This document shows, piece by piece, positions 56,309-64,000 of a DNA stretch of 64,000 bases; positions within the stretch are counted from its first letter, which is position 1; every line of letters begins with the position of its first letter. A model generated the notes under the pieces. The model saw only the letters and a program-made list of their open reading frames with translations. It was not told the DNA's origin and searched no databases. The stretch is from G039954875 sp039954875 (GTDB taxonomy: Bacteria > Bacteroidota > Bacteroidia > Flavobacteriales > Blattabacteriaceae): assembly GCA_039954875.1 (NCBI GenBank), contig CP157202.1, positions 1,364,001 through 1,428,000 on the forward strand, in the 5' to 3' direction. The translations under genes were made by a program, and so were the position numbers.

Positions 56309-56740
56309 ATGAAGAAAATGGGTATTATCAATGGGCCAAATTTAAATCTTTTAGGGCGGAGAGAACCTGAGTTGTACGGTATCGAAACCTTTGATAATTA
56401 TCTTGAGCAGCTCAGAGAGCAAGAGTGTTTTGCTATTGTAGATCTGATCTACCACCAGAGCAATCATGAAGGTGAAATCATCGATGTCTTGCATATGATG
56501 AGCTTAGATTTAGATGGTATTGTGTTAAATGCCGGAGCTTATACTCATACTTCTCTAGCCATTGCTGATGCGATCAAGGCAATCTCTATACCGGTGGTCG
56601 AGGTGCATATGACCAACATTTATGCCCGAGAGTCTTTTCGCCACTATTCCTTTATTGCTACAGTCTGTAAGGGTAGTATTTGCGGTTTTGGTTTGAAGTC
56701 TTATGAATTGGCTTTGCTTAGTTTATTGGATGAGATTTAA
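56309..56740 (+). CDS. aroQ: 3-dehydroquinate dehydratase, type II
   Basis: 143 residues. It shows NGPNLNLLGRREPELYG with the catalytic tyrosine and arginine, QSNHEGEIIDVLH, LNAGAYTHTSLAIADA and VEVHMTNIYARESFRHYSF. Third step of the shikimate pathway. The gene is intact, so at least this step is kept. Its last 23 bp overlap the end of engB on the other strand. Confidence 0.95.
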   Translation: MKKMGIINGPNLNLLGRREPELYGIETFDNYLEQLREQECFAIVDLIYHQSNHEGEIIDVLHMMSLDLDGIVLNAGAYTHTSLAIADAIKAISIPVVEVHMTNIYARESFRHYSFIATVCKGSICGFGLKSYELALLSLLDEI

Positions 56741-57353
56741 GTAACATTTTTGCTGCGCAGTACTCTTGATTGAGTCCGTCTATATAGTTGAGAATATCGG
56801 TCCTACCCTGTCTGGTGTGTACCGAAGTTTTGAAATACAGAGGAATTTCTTCCCAGCTTTTGAGTAGTGCTTCTCTATAATGATCAATATTTTTTTGATA
56901 TTGGGCCGGGCTGAGTTTGTCTATTTTAGTAAAAATGATGCAAAAAGGGATCCTATTTTCGCCTAGCCATTGTATGAAGGTTATATCGATATTTTGTGGA
57001 GGTATACGACTGTCAATCAATGCAAAGAGGCAGATGAGATTTTTCCTATATAGGATATAGTCGGTGATTTTCTTTTGAAAATCTTTCTTCTTTTCTTTCG
57101 ATACTTTGGCATAGCCGTAGCCGGGTAAGTCTGTTAGGTACCATTGGCTGTTGATAATAAAGTGGTTGATCAATTGGGTTTTACCTGGGGAGGAAGATAT
57201 TTTGGCTAAGTTTTTTCTACTAGTCAGGAGGTTGATCAAGCTAGATTTGCCCACATTAGAACGTCCGATGAAGGCATATTCTGCAAGGTCTAGATTGGGG
57301 AATTGTGATTTTTGAGTACTACTTTTGACGAACTCAGCCGTTTGGATGTCCAT
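56718..57353 (-). CDS. engB: Ribosome-biogenesis GTP-binding protein EngB
   Basis: 211 residues (YsxC/YihA). G1 GRSNVGKS at 30-37, the KTQLINHF switch, G3 DLPGYGYAKV, G4 TKID and G5 TSVHTRQG. It acts in large-subunit assembly. The start overlaps the end of the hydrolase gene by 20 bp on the same strand. Confidence 0.95.
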   Translation of the reverse strand: MDIQTAEFVKSSTQKSQFPNLDLAEYAFIGRSNVGKSSLINLLTSRKNLAKISSSPGKTQLINHFIINSQWYLTDLPGYGYAKVSKEKKKDFQKKITDYILYRKNLICLFALIDSRIPPQNIDITFIQWLGENRIPFCIIFTKIDKLSPAQYQKNIDHYREALLKSWEEIPLYFKTSVHTRQGRTDILNYIDGLNQEYCAAKMLLKSHPIN

Positions 57354-58119
57354 GGTTCAGGTCAAATTGTGAGATCCAATTTTCTAAGATTCTGATAAAT
57401 TGTTCGGGGTGTTCCATCATCGGAGCGTGTCCGCATTGGTCGATCCAATGTAACTCCGAATGGGGCAACAATCGATGAAACTCTTCGGCTACTTCTGCAG
57501 GAGTTACATGATCTTGTTTTCCCCATATCAGGCAGACGGGCTGCTCGATAGATGGTAGTTCACTGGCCATATTGTGTTTTATAGCACTTCTGGCAATATA
57601 CAGCGTCTTGATGGCTTTGACTCGATCATTGACGATTTGATACACTTCGTCAACAATTTCTTTGGTAGCGATTTTGGGTTCGTAAAAAACTTCTTGGGAT
57701 TTTTTCTTAATGTATTCGTAACTTCCCCTTTTGGGAAAGGAATCGCCAAAAGCACGTTCGTACAAGCCTGAACTTCCAGTGAGTACAAGCGAATGTACTA
57801 GTTCCGGCATTTTTATGGCGATATCTAAGGTTAGATGCCCACCCAAAGAATTTCCAATTAATGTGGACTTGTGGATATTTTTGTCTTTTAAAAACTGGAT
57901 CACATATTTAGATAGGTTTGAAATATTGGTACGTATCAAAGGTAGACTATATAGCGGTAGAGAAGGAACAATGACTCGATAACCTTTTTGTGGGAAAAAA
58001 TTCAAAAGGGCATCGAAGTTACTCAATCCGCCCATCAGGCCATGCAACAACACAAGAGGATGACCTTGACCCTCTTCGATATAAAAATGCTTTTTTTCTT
58101 TTTTCAAATTAAAGATCAT
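57334..58119 (-). CDS. Alpha/beta hydrolase (second)
   Basis: 261 residues. HGLMGG at 26-31 (oxyanion), nucleophile elbow GNSLGG with Ser91, acid in GKQDHVTP, histidine in CGHAPMMEHPEQF. Similar in length but not close in sequence to the hydrolase at 18622. It precedes and overlaps engB, an arrangement seen in other Bacteroidota. Substrate unknown. Confidence 0.9.
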   Translation of the reverse strand: MIFNLKKEKKHFYIEEGQGHPLVLLHGLMGGLSNFDALLNFFPQKGYRVIVPSLPLYSLPLIRTNISNLSKYVIQFLKDKNIHKSTLIGNSLGGHLTLDIAIKMPELVHSLVLTGSSGLYERAFGDSFPKRGSYEYIKKKSQEVFYEPKIATKEIVDEVYQIVNDRVKAIKTLYIARSAIKHNMASELPSIEQPVCLIWGKQDHVTPAEVAEEFHRLLPHSELHWIDQCGHAPMMEHPEQFIRILENWISQFDLNHGHPNG

Positions 58120-58207
58120 GTTGTATGGGCTCTTCCTAGAAGGAAATCGGGTTAAAAGTAATCAGAAATAACAGAACCTGGGTGAATATAAAAGAAATTT
58201 CGCCGGA

Positions 58208-59659
58208 TTATGAAATTTCGGACAATCTTATCGTATTGCTATTCCCCTTTTCAGCCACAGGCATTGAAGAGAGGTTGACTACATAGTCTCCTTTTTCCAA
58301 AAACCCAGCTTTTTTAGCAATCTGATTGATATCCTCAATGGTATCGTCCGTATTGACTATTTTGTCATAATTAAAGGCGATTACACCCCATAGTAAATTG
58401 AGGATACAGAGTATTCTAGGATTGTCTGTGAAAGCTAGTATATGTGTAGGGGGCCTGTGTGAAGATATCTGAAATGTGTTGTAGCCAGTGTGTGTGAGAG
58501 TGACTATGGTTTTGACTTTGGCTTGTTCCGCTAGTTTTGTAGCAGTATAACACATCCTATTGGTGATATATTTTTGGTCTTCACTCTTTTGAATGGTGGG
58601 TTTATAACGAGGTACATGGATCCTAGGATCATCTTCTGTTTGACGGATGATTTTACTCATCTGTGTAACCACCTCTATGGGGTATTGTCCCACGGAGGTT
58701 TCTGCACTTAGCATCAATGCATCGGCACCATCTAAAACGGAGTTGGCCACATCGTTAACCTCTGCTCGTGTAGGGGTGAGATTGTTCAACATACTCTCCA
58801 TCATTTGTGTAGCTATGATCACTGGGATTCGCGCCATCTTGGCCTTATCTACTAGTTTTTTTTGGATGAGCGGTACCTCTTCGAGGGGTATTTCAACCCC
58901 TAGATCGCCGCGAGCAACCATAAGACCATTACAATGAGTGACGATTCCATCGATATTTTGGATCGCTTCGGGTTTTTCGATCTTGGCAATGATGGGGACG
59001 AAGTGATTGGTATATTTTTGAATCAGTTCTTTGAGGTCTATCAAATCTTTTTTATACCTCACAAAGGAGAGGGCGATCCAATCTACCCCTTGTTCGATGG
59101 CAAATCGAGCATCTTGGATGTCTTTTTCGGTGAGGGCGGGCAGAGATATCTGGGTATTAGGAAGGTTGACACCTTTTTTAGATTTCAATAGACCACCTTG
59201 AACTACTTGGGCTCTTACAATATCTTTACCATTGGTTTCGATACATTCGAAGACAAGTTTCCCATCATCTAAAAGAATTCTTTCACCTATTTTCACATCC
59301 TTGGCAAAGTTTTGGTAAGTCATGTATACCTTGGTTTGACCCCATTCTACCTTTTCGTTGGTGAAGGTCAGGATATCTCCTTTATTGATCAAGACATTTT
59401 CTTTGACATTCCCAATGCGGAGTTTGGGCCCTTGTAGATCGGCTAAGATAGTGGTGTTGAAACCGTATTCTGAATTGATCTCACGTGCGAGTTTGATACG
59501 TCGGGCAGTTTCTTCATGGTCTGCATGAGAGAAATTGATCCGCAAGACATCTACTCCTGCGCAGATCAGCTTTGTCAGAATATATTTGGTATCGGAGGCA
59601 GGGCCTATGGTAGCTACGATTTTCGTCTTTTTAAGAAACTTAGTGTTTTCGAATGTCAT
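58208..59659 (-). CDS. pyk: Pyruvate kinase
   Basis: 483 residues. KKTKIVATIGPASDT at the start, VDVLRINFSHADHEE, the signature IIAKIEKPEAIQNIDGI with the catalytic lysine, MVARGDLGVEIP, VIIATQMMESML and the C-terminal allosteric-type domain. It keeps the last ATP-forming step of glycolysis. Confidence 0.97.
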   Translation of the reverse strand: MTFENTKFLKKTKIVATIGPASDTKYILTKLICAGVDVLRINFSHADHEETARRIKLAREINSEYGFNTTILADLQGPKLRIGNVKENVLINKGDILTFTNEKVEWGQTKVYMTYQNFAKDVKIGERILLDDGKLVFECIETNGKDIVRAQVVQGGLLKSKKGVNLPNTQISLPALTEKDIQDARFAIEQGVDWIALSFVRYKKDLIDLKELIQKYTNHFVPIIAKIEKPEAIQNIDGIVTHCNGLMVARGDLGVEIPLEEVPLIQKKLVDKAKMARIPVIIATQMMESMLNNLTPTRAEVNDVANSVLDGADALMLSAETSVGQYPIEVVTQMSKIIRQTEDDPRIHVPRYKPTIQKSEDQKYITNRMCYTATKLAEQAKVKTIVTLTHTGYNTFQISSHRPPTHILAFTDNPRILCILNLLWGVIAFNYDKIVNTDDTIEDINQIAKKAGFLEKGDYVVNLSSMPVAEKGNSNTIRLSEIS

Positions 59660-60186
59660 AGAATGAAGTTATGTTTATATTTCAATGTGTGGACATTGAT
59701 GGTTGTGCTGTAATGGACAAATTGGACGTGACTAAGGATTGTGTATTTGGTTACTGATGTCTTTTACAAGTAGGAAATATTGAATTTTTTTGTTCAGGGA
59801 CGAACCAATAAGGTCGAGTTTTATGGATCCTTATGAGTGCATTTTCAGTAGGAGGTATTTCTTGTATGAGTTCTACTTTATTTTTAACTAGAGTGTATTT
59901 AATTTGTCGATCTCAGTTTTTCCCATTTAAAAAAGAAAAAACATAGAGACTGTTTTGTTGATTTGTCAAAACAATTCAATTCCGTGGAGTCTTATGCAAG
60001 ACTTAGGTGAAATGTCTTACTGATAAGGTAGGCAAGTTTATATTCCTTCAGGTATGAGATGAATCCGATCAATAAAAAATCAAGGTCATATGCTTCTTCC
60101 AAAAAACTTGCTTTACCCATAGGGTGTTTTAGAGGCGAAAATATAGATTTTAGGCGATTCCTTAGGAATGAGACTTGGGGTATAAA
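59660..60186. other. Intergenic, nothing recognised
   Basis: About 530 bp between the pyk start and the fabF stop. Frames are short, and no repeat, RNA or local promoter box was found. Possibly an eroded gene. Confidence 0.4.
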
Positions 60187-61452
60187 CTAAGTGCTATTAA
60201 AAAGCAACACTTTTTTAAATAGTAGAGATACGTTATGCCCACCGAATCCAAAAGTGTTGCACATGACGATATTTACATCTTTTTCTTGAAATCTATTTAA
60301 AGTAAGGTTGAGGTTGGGGTTTATAGTTTCGTCTTGATGGAAATGATTTATTGTAGGGGGTATGATTCTTGTGGTCAAGGGTAATAGGGTTGCAATGACT
60401 TCTATAGCTCCTGCAGCACCCAATAGGTGACCTGTCATTGATTTGGTCGAATTGAGGTGGATACCGTATACGCTTTCCCCAAATACTTCTTGTATAGCTT
60501 TGATCTCTGCCATGTCTCCTAATGGTGTGGAAGTGCCATGGGTGTTGATATGGTCTACCTCTGAGGGTTTGATGTCTGCATCTTCTAGGGCTGTCCTCAT
60601 CGCAATGATAACACCTTTCCCTTCTGGGTGCGGCGCTGTCATATGATAGGCATCTGCAGACATTCCTACTCCTCCTATTTCGGCATAGATTTTAGCATCT
60701 CTAGCTTTGGCGTGGTCATAATCTTCAAGAATAAGACAACCAGCTCCCTCACCCAAAACGAAACCGTCTCGATCTTTATCAAAGGGGCGAGATGCTGTCT
60801 GAGGATCATCGTTGCGTGTAGATAAGGCATGTAATGCATTGAATCCGCCTACACCGCTTTTTGTGATGGCTGCTTCAGATCCTCCAGTGATCACGACATC
60901 TACCTTCCCTAAACAAATTAAATGATATGCATCTATGATAGCATTAGCCGATGAAGCACATGCTGATGCAGTAGCATAATTCGGGCCATGAAGGCCATGC
61001 TCTATAGAAATGAGGCCTGCCGTAGTATCTATGATCATTTTGGGGATAAAGAAGGGATTAAATCGCGGCACACCATTTCCAGTAGCGTATGTAATAATTT
61101 CTTGCTCAAAATTCAAGAGTCCTCCTACTCCCGAACCCCAGATGACAGCAACACGCTCTCTTTTTTCCTTGGAAAAATTCAAGTCACTATCTTTGATGGC
61201 TTCTTTAGCACTTACCAATCCGTATTGCGCACAGGGATCAATTTTTCGCCTTTCCTTTTTATCGAAAAAGTCATCTGCCCTGTAGCCTTTGAGTTCACAG
61301 GCAAATTTTGTTTTGAAATGTGTAGTGTCAAAGTGCGTAATCGTATTTGCACCACTTACCCCACGTATCAGTGAAGCCCAATAGGTACTCACATCATTGC
61401 CGATAGGCGTAAGCGCTCCAAGTCCAGTAACAACTACTCGTTTCAGTCGCAT
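60187..61452 (-). CDS. fabF: 3-oxoacyl-ACP synthase II
   Basis: Elongating condensing enzyme, 421 residues. Catalytic Cys165 in TASACASSANAI, the two histidines in INTHGTSTPLGD and MTGHLLGAAGAIE, and KxxxGH lysine in NSTKSMTGH. GFGGHNVSLLF at the end is standard. It follows acpP by 14 bp. Confidence 0.97.
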   Translation of the reverse strand: MRLKRVVVTGLGALTPIGNDVSTYWASLIRGVSGANTITHFDTTHFKTKFACELKGYRADDFFDKKERRKIDPCAQYGLVSAKEAIKDSDLNFSKEKRERVAVIWGSGVGGLLNFEQEIITYATGNGVPRFNPFFIPKMIIDTTAGLISIEHGLHGPNYATASACASSANAIIDAYHLICLGKVDVVITGGSEAAITKSGVGGFNALHALSTRNDDPQTASRPFDKDRDGFVLGEGAGCLILEDYDHAKARDAKIYAEIGGVGMSADAYHMTAPHPEGKGVIIAMRTALEDADIKPSEVDHINTHGTSTPLGDMAEIKAIQEVFGESVYGIHLNSTKSMTGHLLGAAGAIEVIATLLPLTTRIIPPTINHFHQDETINPNLNLTLNRFQEKDVNIVMCNTFGFGGHNVSLLFKKVLLFNST

Positions 61453-61466
61453 TTCTCAACAAGGGA

Positions 61467-61712
61467 TTATTGTTGTGCTTTTTTTTGAGTTTCTACATAT
61501 TTGACACAGTCGCCTACACAAGTAATTTTCTCGGCTTCTTCGTCAGGGACATCGATATCGAATTCTTTTTCAATCTCCATGATGAATTCTACCGTATCGA
61601 GAGAATCTGCACCTAAATCTTGTGTAAAACTGGCTTCTGGAGTGACTTCACTCTCCTCTACGCCAAATTTTTCCACGATGATAGCTTTTATTATTGAAGA
61701 GACATCAGACAT
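61467..61712 (-). CDS. acpP: Acyl carrier protein
   Basis: 81 residues, acidic. The phosphopantetheine serine is Ser37 in GADSLDTVEFIM. It precedes fabF, the common acpP-fabF pair for fatty-acid synthesis. Intact. Confidence 0.97.
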   Translation of the reverse strand: MSDVSSIIKAIIVEKFGVEESEVTPEASFTQDLGADSLDTVEFIMEIEKEFDIDVPDEEAEKITCVGDCVKYVETQKKAQQ

Positions 61713-61739
61713 ACCGTTGAATTTTTAAATTGACTGCTG

Positions 61740-61747
61740 CAAAAGTA
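61740..61747 (-). promoter_or_regulatory. -7 promoter box for acpP-fabF
   Basis: Minus-strand TACTTTTG matches TAnnTTTG and lies 28 bp before the acpP ATG. No clear -33 element. Confidence 0.55.
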
Positions 61748-61829
61748 ATAAAATTTGGCAAATCATAACGTTTGTTATAATATATTAAACAGGGAATTCC
61801 TTTTGAAAAAAACGAGTATTGATTGAGTA

Positions 61830-62407
61830 AGCGTATGACATATTTGCCAAGGATATCGAATTCGATATTCACTCGCTGTTCCAGTTTTAAATAGTAAAAA
61901 TTGGTATTTTAGTAAGTGTGTGAAATGATGACTGTGCTGAAGACTTCTTTTTTCAGCATCTACAACAGTTAAGCTTACACCATTTACGGGGACGAATCCT
62001 TTTTATACCGTAATATAAGACGTGATGAGGGGTTTCTTATCGAAATATAAATAGCCAAAACTACCCTTTTTCTTTTCGATGTCTTTAACCCACGCCGTAG
62101 GGTCAACATGGTCTTGTACGATGTATCCATCTAGCCGATCGCCGAGTTTCGTACATCGTTCGATGTTGACCCAACCATCTATCTTCAACTCACTCAAGTT
62201 GCTTCGTTAATAAAGTTTATGAAATGACCGTCGCTTTATATGTTTTTCCTCCTGTATCTACTACGGTTAGGCATATTCCGTTGTATGATATACTTTGATC
62301 TATTTTCAGCTCTTCATCAAAAGTATTTTCAAAAAGACATGCAGGTTGTATTGATCGGAGATAAGTTGGCTTACAGTGGTGATTTTTTTTACAATTACGG
62401 TATACAT
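61830..62407 (-). pseudogene. ribE: Riboflavin synthase alpha chain remnant
   Basis: Minus-strand frames carry both lumazine-binding repeats. The N-terminus is MYTVIVKKITTVSQLISD (normally MFTGIVE...), then LKIDQSISYNGICLTVVDTG. A 64-residue frame follows with ELKIDGWVNIERCTKLGDRL and DGYIVQDHVDPTAWVKDIEK. The second repeat has GVSLTVVDAEKRS, and the end reads NIEFDILGKYVIRLLNQY. Frame shifts and stops separate them. It would have joined two lumazines into riboflavin. Its place next to pdxA is the normal Bacteroidota order. Confidence 0.9.
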
Positions 62408-62488
62408 GATGTGTTTTTTTTTCGATACTTTTGTCAAAATTGTGCAAAAGCCCATGGACTAGTTAAATCGTAAAATTATAAGTTGCAA

Positions 62489-63598
62489 ATGAATCATCAG
62501 GTAAGTAAACCTAGTGTCGGGATCTCGGTAGGAGATATCAATGGAATAGGGATAGAGATATTTTTAAAGATTTGTCGGAAAAAGGGTTTTTTAGACTTTT
62601 TCACCCCGGTCTTATTCGGCTCTACGAGGTTGTGTTCCTATTACAAACAGGTGATGCATATTGATATCAACTTACAAGGTATCCGGAATCCGAGGGAAGC
62701 GGTTGATCATAAAGTGAATGTGGTCAACCTTTGGAAAGAAGATGTTAAAGTCGATCCGGGCCGGGCTACCTATGAAGGGAGAAAGTGTGCATTGCTTTCT
62801 CTTGAGGCTGCGGTGAAAGCTTTGAAGGAAGGTATGGTAGATGTCTTGGTGACTGCTCCAGTCAACAAGGACCTGATTCGTTCGGCAGAATTCCCATTTA
62901 TTGGGCACACCGACTATTTGCAAAGTTCTCTCGATGGTGAGTCCTTAATGTTTATGATACATGATGATTTGAAGGTGGCGTTGGTCACTGATCATTTACC
63001 TTTGAAGGAAGTGAGTCTTGAGCTCACTACGGAGAAAATAGTCAAGAAGATAAAGCTTTTACATCAGTCCTTACGACAGGATTTTGCAGTAGAAAAGCCT
63101 AAGATAGCTGTGTTGGGATGCAATCCTCACTCTGGAGACAATGGTCTGGTAGGTGATGAGGAACAGAAAAAGATCAAACCGGCTATTGAAAGTTTATTCC
63201 GGCAAGGCTTTTTGGTTTTTGGGCCTTATCCGGCAGACGGTTTTTTTGGCAACCACAGTTACCAGGCTTTTGATGCTGTTTTGGCCATGTACCATGATCA
63301 GGGCTTGATTCCTTTTAAGACGATAGCATTTCATGAAGGAATCAATTTTACTGCTGGGCTCTCGCATGTGCGTACTTCTCCAGATCATGGAGTGGCTTAT
63401 GATATTGCTGGTAAGGGGATTGCTGATGAAACCTCTTTTCAAGAGGCTATATTCAGCGCCATCAAGATCTATAAAAATCGAGCTGAATCTGCAACACTTC
63501 AGTCCAATCCTCTACGCAAATGGTCTGAAAAGATCATTCCTGATGTGGAAGAGACTTTGCCCGATGATGAGGCTTTTAATATTCCTTTGCAAGAATGA
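62489..63598 (+). CDS. pdxA: 4-hydroxythreonine-4-phosphate dehydrogenase
   Basis: Vitamin B6 (pyridoxal phosphate) synthesis, 369 residues from the ATG at 62489; a TTG six bases upstream is less likely. GISVGDINGIGIEIFLKI at the start (normally GDPAGIGPE/GDxNGIGxE), APVNKDLIRSA, FIGHTDYL, the metal-binding HDDLKVALVTDHLPL, GCNPHSGDNG and AMYHDQGLIPFKTIAF with metal ligands, and FTAGLSHVRTSPDHGVAYDI all appear. Intact. Confidence 0.94.
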   Translation: MNHQVSKPSVGISVGDINGIGIEIFLKICRKKGFLDFFTPVLFGSTRLCSYYKQVMHIDINLQGIRNPREAVDHKVNVVNLWKEDVKVDPGRATYEGRKCALLSLEAAVKALKEGMVDVLVTAPVNKDLIRSAEFPFIGHTDYLQSSLDGESLMFMIHDDLKVALVTDHLPLKEVSLELTTEKIVKKIKLLHQSLRQDFAVEKPKIAVLGCNPHSGDNGLVGDEEQKKIKPAIESLFRQGFLVFGPYPADGFFGNHSYQAFDAVLAMYHDQGLIPFKTIAFHEGINFTAGLSHVRTSPDHGVAYDIAGKGIADETSFQEAIFSAIKIYKNRAESATLQSNPLRKWSEKIIPDVEETLPDDEAFNIPLQE

Positions 63599-63631
63599 TT
63601 TTTTATGAAATTTGAGACATTGTTATGGGAT

Positions 63632-63925
63632 TCAATCAACGAGAATCGTCACTATATTTTGATTCATTTCCACTAGTCCGCCATGGACTTTAAAGGTAAA
63701 TATCTTGTCATCATCCGGATTCGGGATAAATTTTTTACACCATTCATCAAGCTCAATGTGTTCTTTGGTGTGGAAGTGTAGCTGTATGGATCCAGCAGTC
63801 AAAACCGATAAAATTGGGGCATGCTGGTCTAAAATTTGGAAAGCTCCAGCAGCACCTGGCACAATGACTGCATCAACTTGGCCTTCGTAGATAATTTCTT
63901 CTAGGCTTATGATCAATACTTTCAT
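63632..63925 (-). CDS. atpC: ATP synthase F1 subunit epsilon
   Basis: 97 residues. VLIISLEEIIYEGQVDAVIV and PGAAGAFQILDQHAPILSVL match the beta-sandwich domain. The C-terminal helical domain is missing, as in most Bacteroidota epsilon subunits, though a charged insert (CKKFIPNPDDDKIFTFKV) is present. It follows atpD by 13 bp. Confidence 0.92.
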   Translation of the reverse strand: MKVLIISLEEIIYEGQVDAVIVPGAAGAFQILDQHAPILSVLTAGSIQLHFHTKEHIELDEWCKKFIPNPDDDKIFTFKVHGGLVEMNQNIVTILVD

Positions 63926-63938
63926 CTTTGATGATTTT

Positions 63939-64000
63939 TTAAAATCGGGCTACTTCTGCCAACATTTTCTCACCGGCTTCTATGGCCTGATCGATAGTCC
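63939..64000 (-). CDS. atpD: ATP synthase F1 subunit beta, C-terminal end (partial)
   Basis: The last 20 codons before the TAA (63939-63941, read on the minus strand) give TIDQAIEAGEKMLAEVARF, the tail expected for AtpD. The position just upstream of atpC supports this. The rest of the gene lies outside the window. Confidence 0.85.
   Translation of the reverse strand, partial: TIDQAIEAGEKMLAEVARF

Overview
The window is a chromosomal stretch of a Bacteroidota bacterium. Several signs agree: AT-rich leaders without Shine-Dalgarno motifs, promoter -7 boxes of the TAnnTTTG type, the porG-like(DUF6089)-uppS-bamA-skp cluster, the ddl / PASTA-rluD pair, a lptC-corC-parvulin cluster, and an F-type ATP synthase whose atpDC genes lie apart from atpBEFHAG. 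A GHMP mevalonate-kinase gene beside a UbiA prenyltransferase points to the Flavobacteriia/Cytophagia/Sphingobacteriia side rather than Bacteroidales. About one third of the window is decayed sequence in which gene remnants can still be read through frameshifts and stops. That is the picture of a lineage in active genome reduction, probably host-associated (inference).

Layout. 1-5.2 kb: end of folE, cysS, an unreadable stretch, a dead homoserine dehydrogenase, a live Cys/Met-metabolism PLP enzyme, and a SAM-I riboswitch with terminator and promoter. 5.2-12 kb: dusB and atpBEFHAG. 12-18.5 kb: a graveyard (moxR, DUF58, DUF4381-like, batA fused to gltD, and a glcD-type FAD dehydrogenase facing them). 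18.6-25 kb: alpha/beta hydrolase, holB, U32 protein with ferredoxin, formyl-THF cyclo-ligase, rseP. 25-27.4 kb: unidentified remnants. 27.4-34.5 kb: feoA-feoB-small Cys-rich protein, GH3, ddl, PASTA protein, rluD. 34.5-38.7 kb: two dead short-chain dehydrogenases, pth, tRNA-Arg, tRNA-Phe. 39-44.4 kb: outer-membrane barrel, lptC, corC-like, parvulin, in a segment whose strand composition is reversed. 44.4-52 kb: dead deoxynucleoside kinase, skp, dead second skp, bamA, uppS, DUF6089, nadK. 52-59.7 kb: mevalonate kinase, ubiA-like, rluB-like, a large dead conserved gene, aroQ, engB, hydrolase, pyk. 60-64 kb: fabF, acpP, dead ribE, pdxA, atpC and the end of atpD.

Reading the function: housekeeping, envelope biogenesis (BamA, Skp, LptC, RseP, UppS, Ddl), ATP synthesis, ferrous-iron uptake, fatty-acid elongation and tRNA/rRNA modification are kept. 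Threonine/methionine entry (hom), glutamate synthase (gltD), riboflavin synthase, deoxynucleoside salvage, a glycolate/lactate-type dehydrogenase and the whole moxR/Bat aerotolerance-type operon are lost. No CRISPR array, prophage, intact insertion sequence or secretion cassette was seen. The most unusual observations are a deletion that welds batA to gltD at a shared LIAAA-coding sequence, a set of perfect loop-less palindromes, a G10 tract in an outer-membrane barrel gene, and a roughly 6.7-kb block of reversed strand composition.
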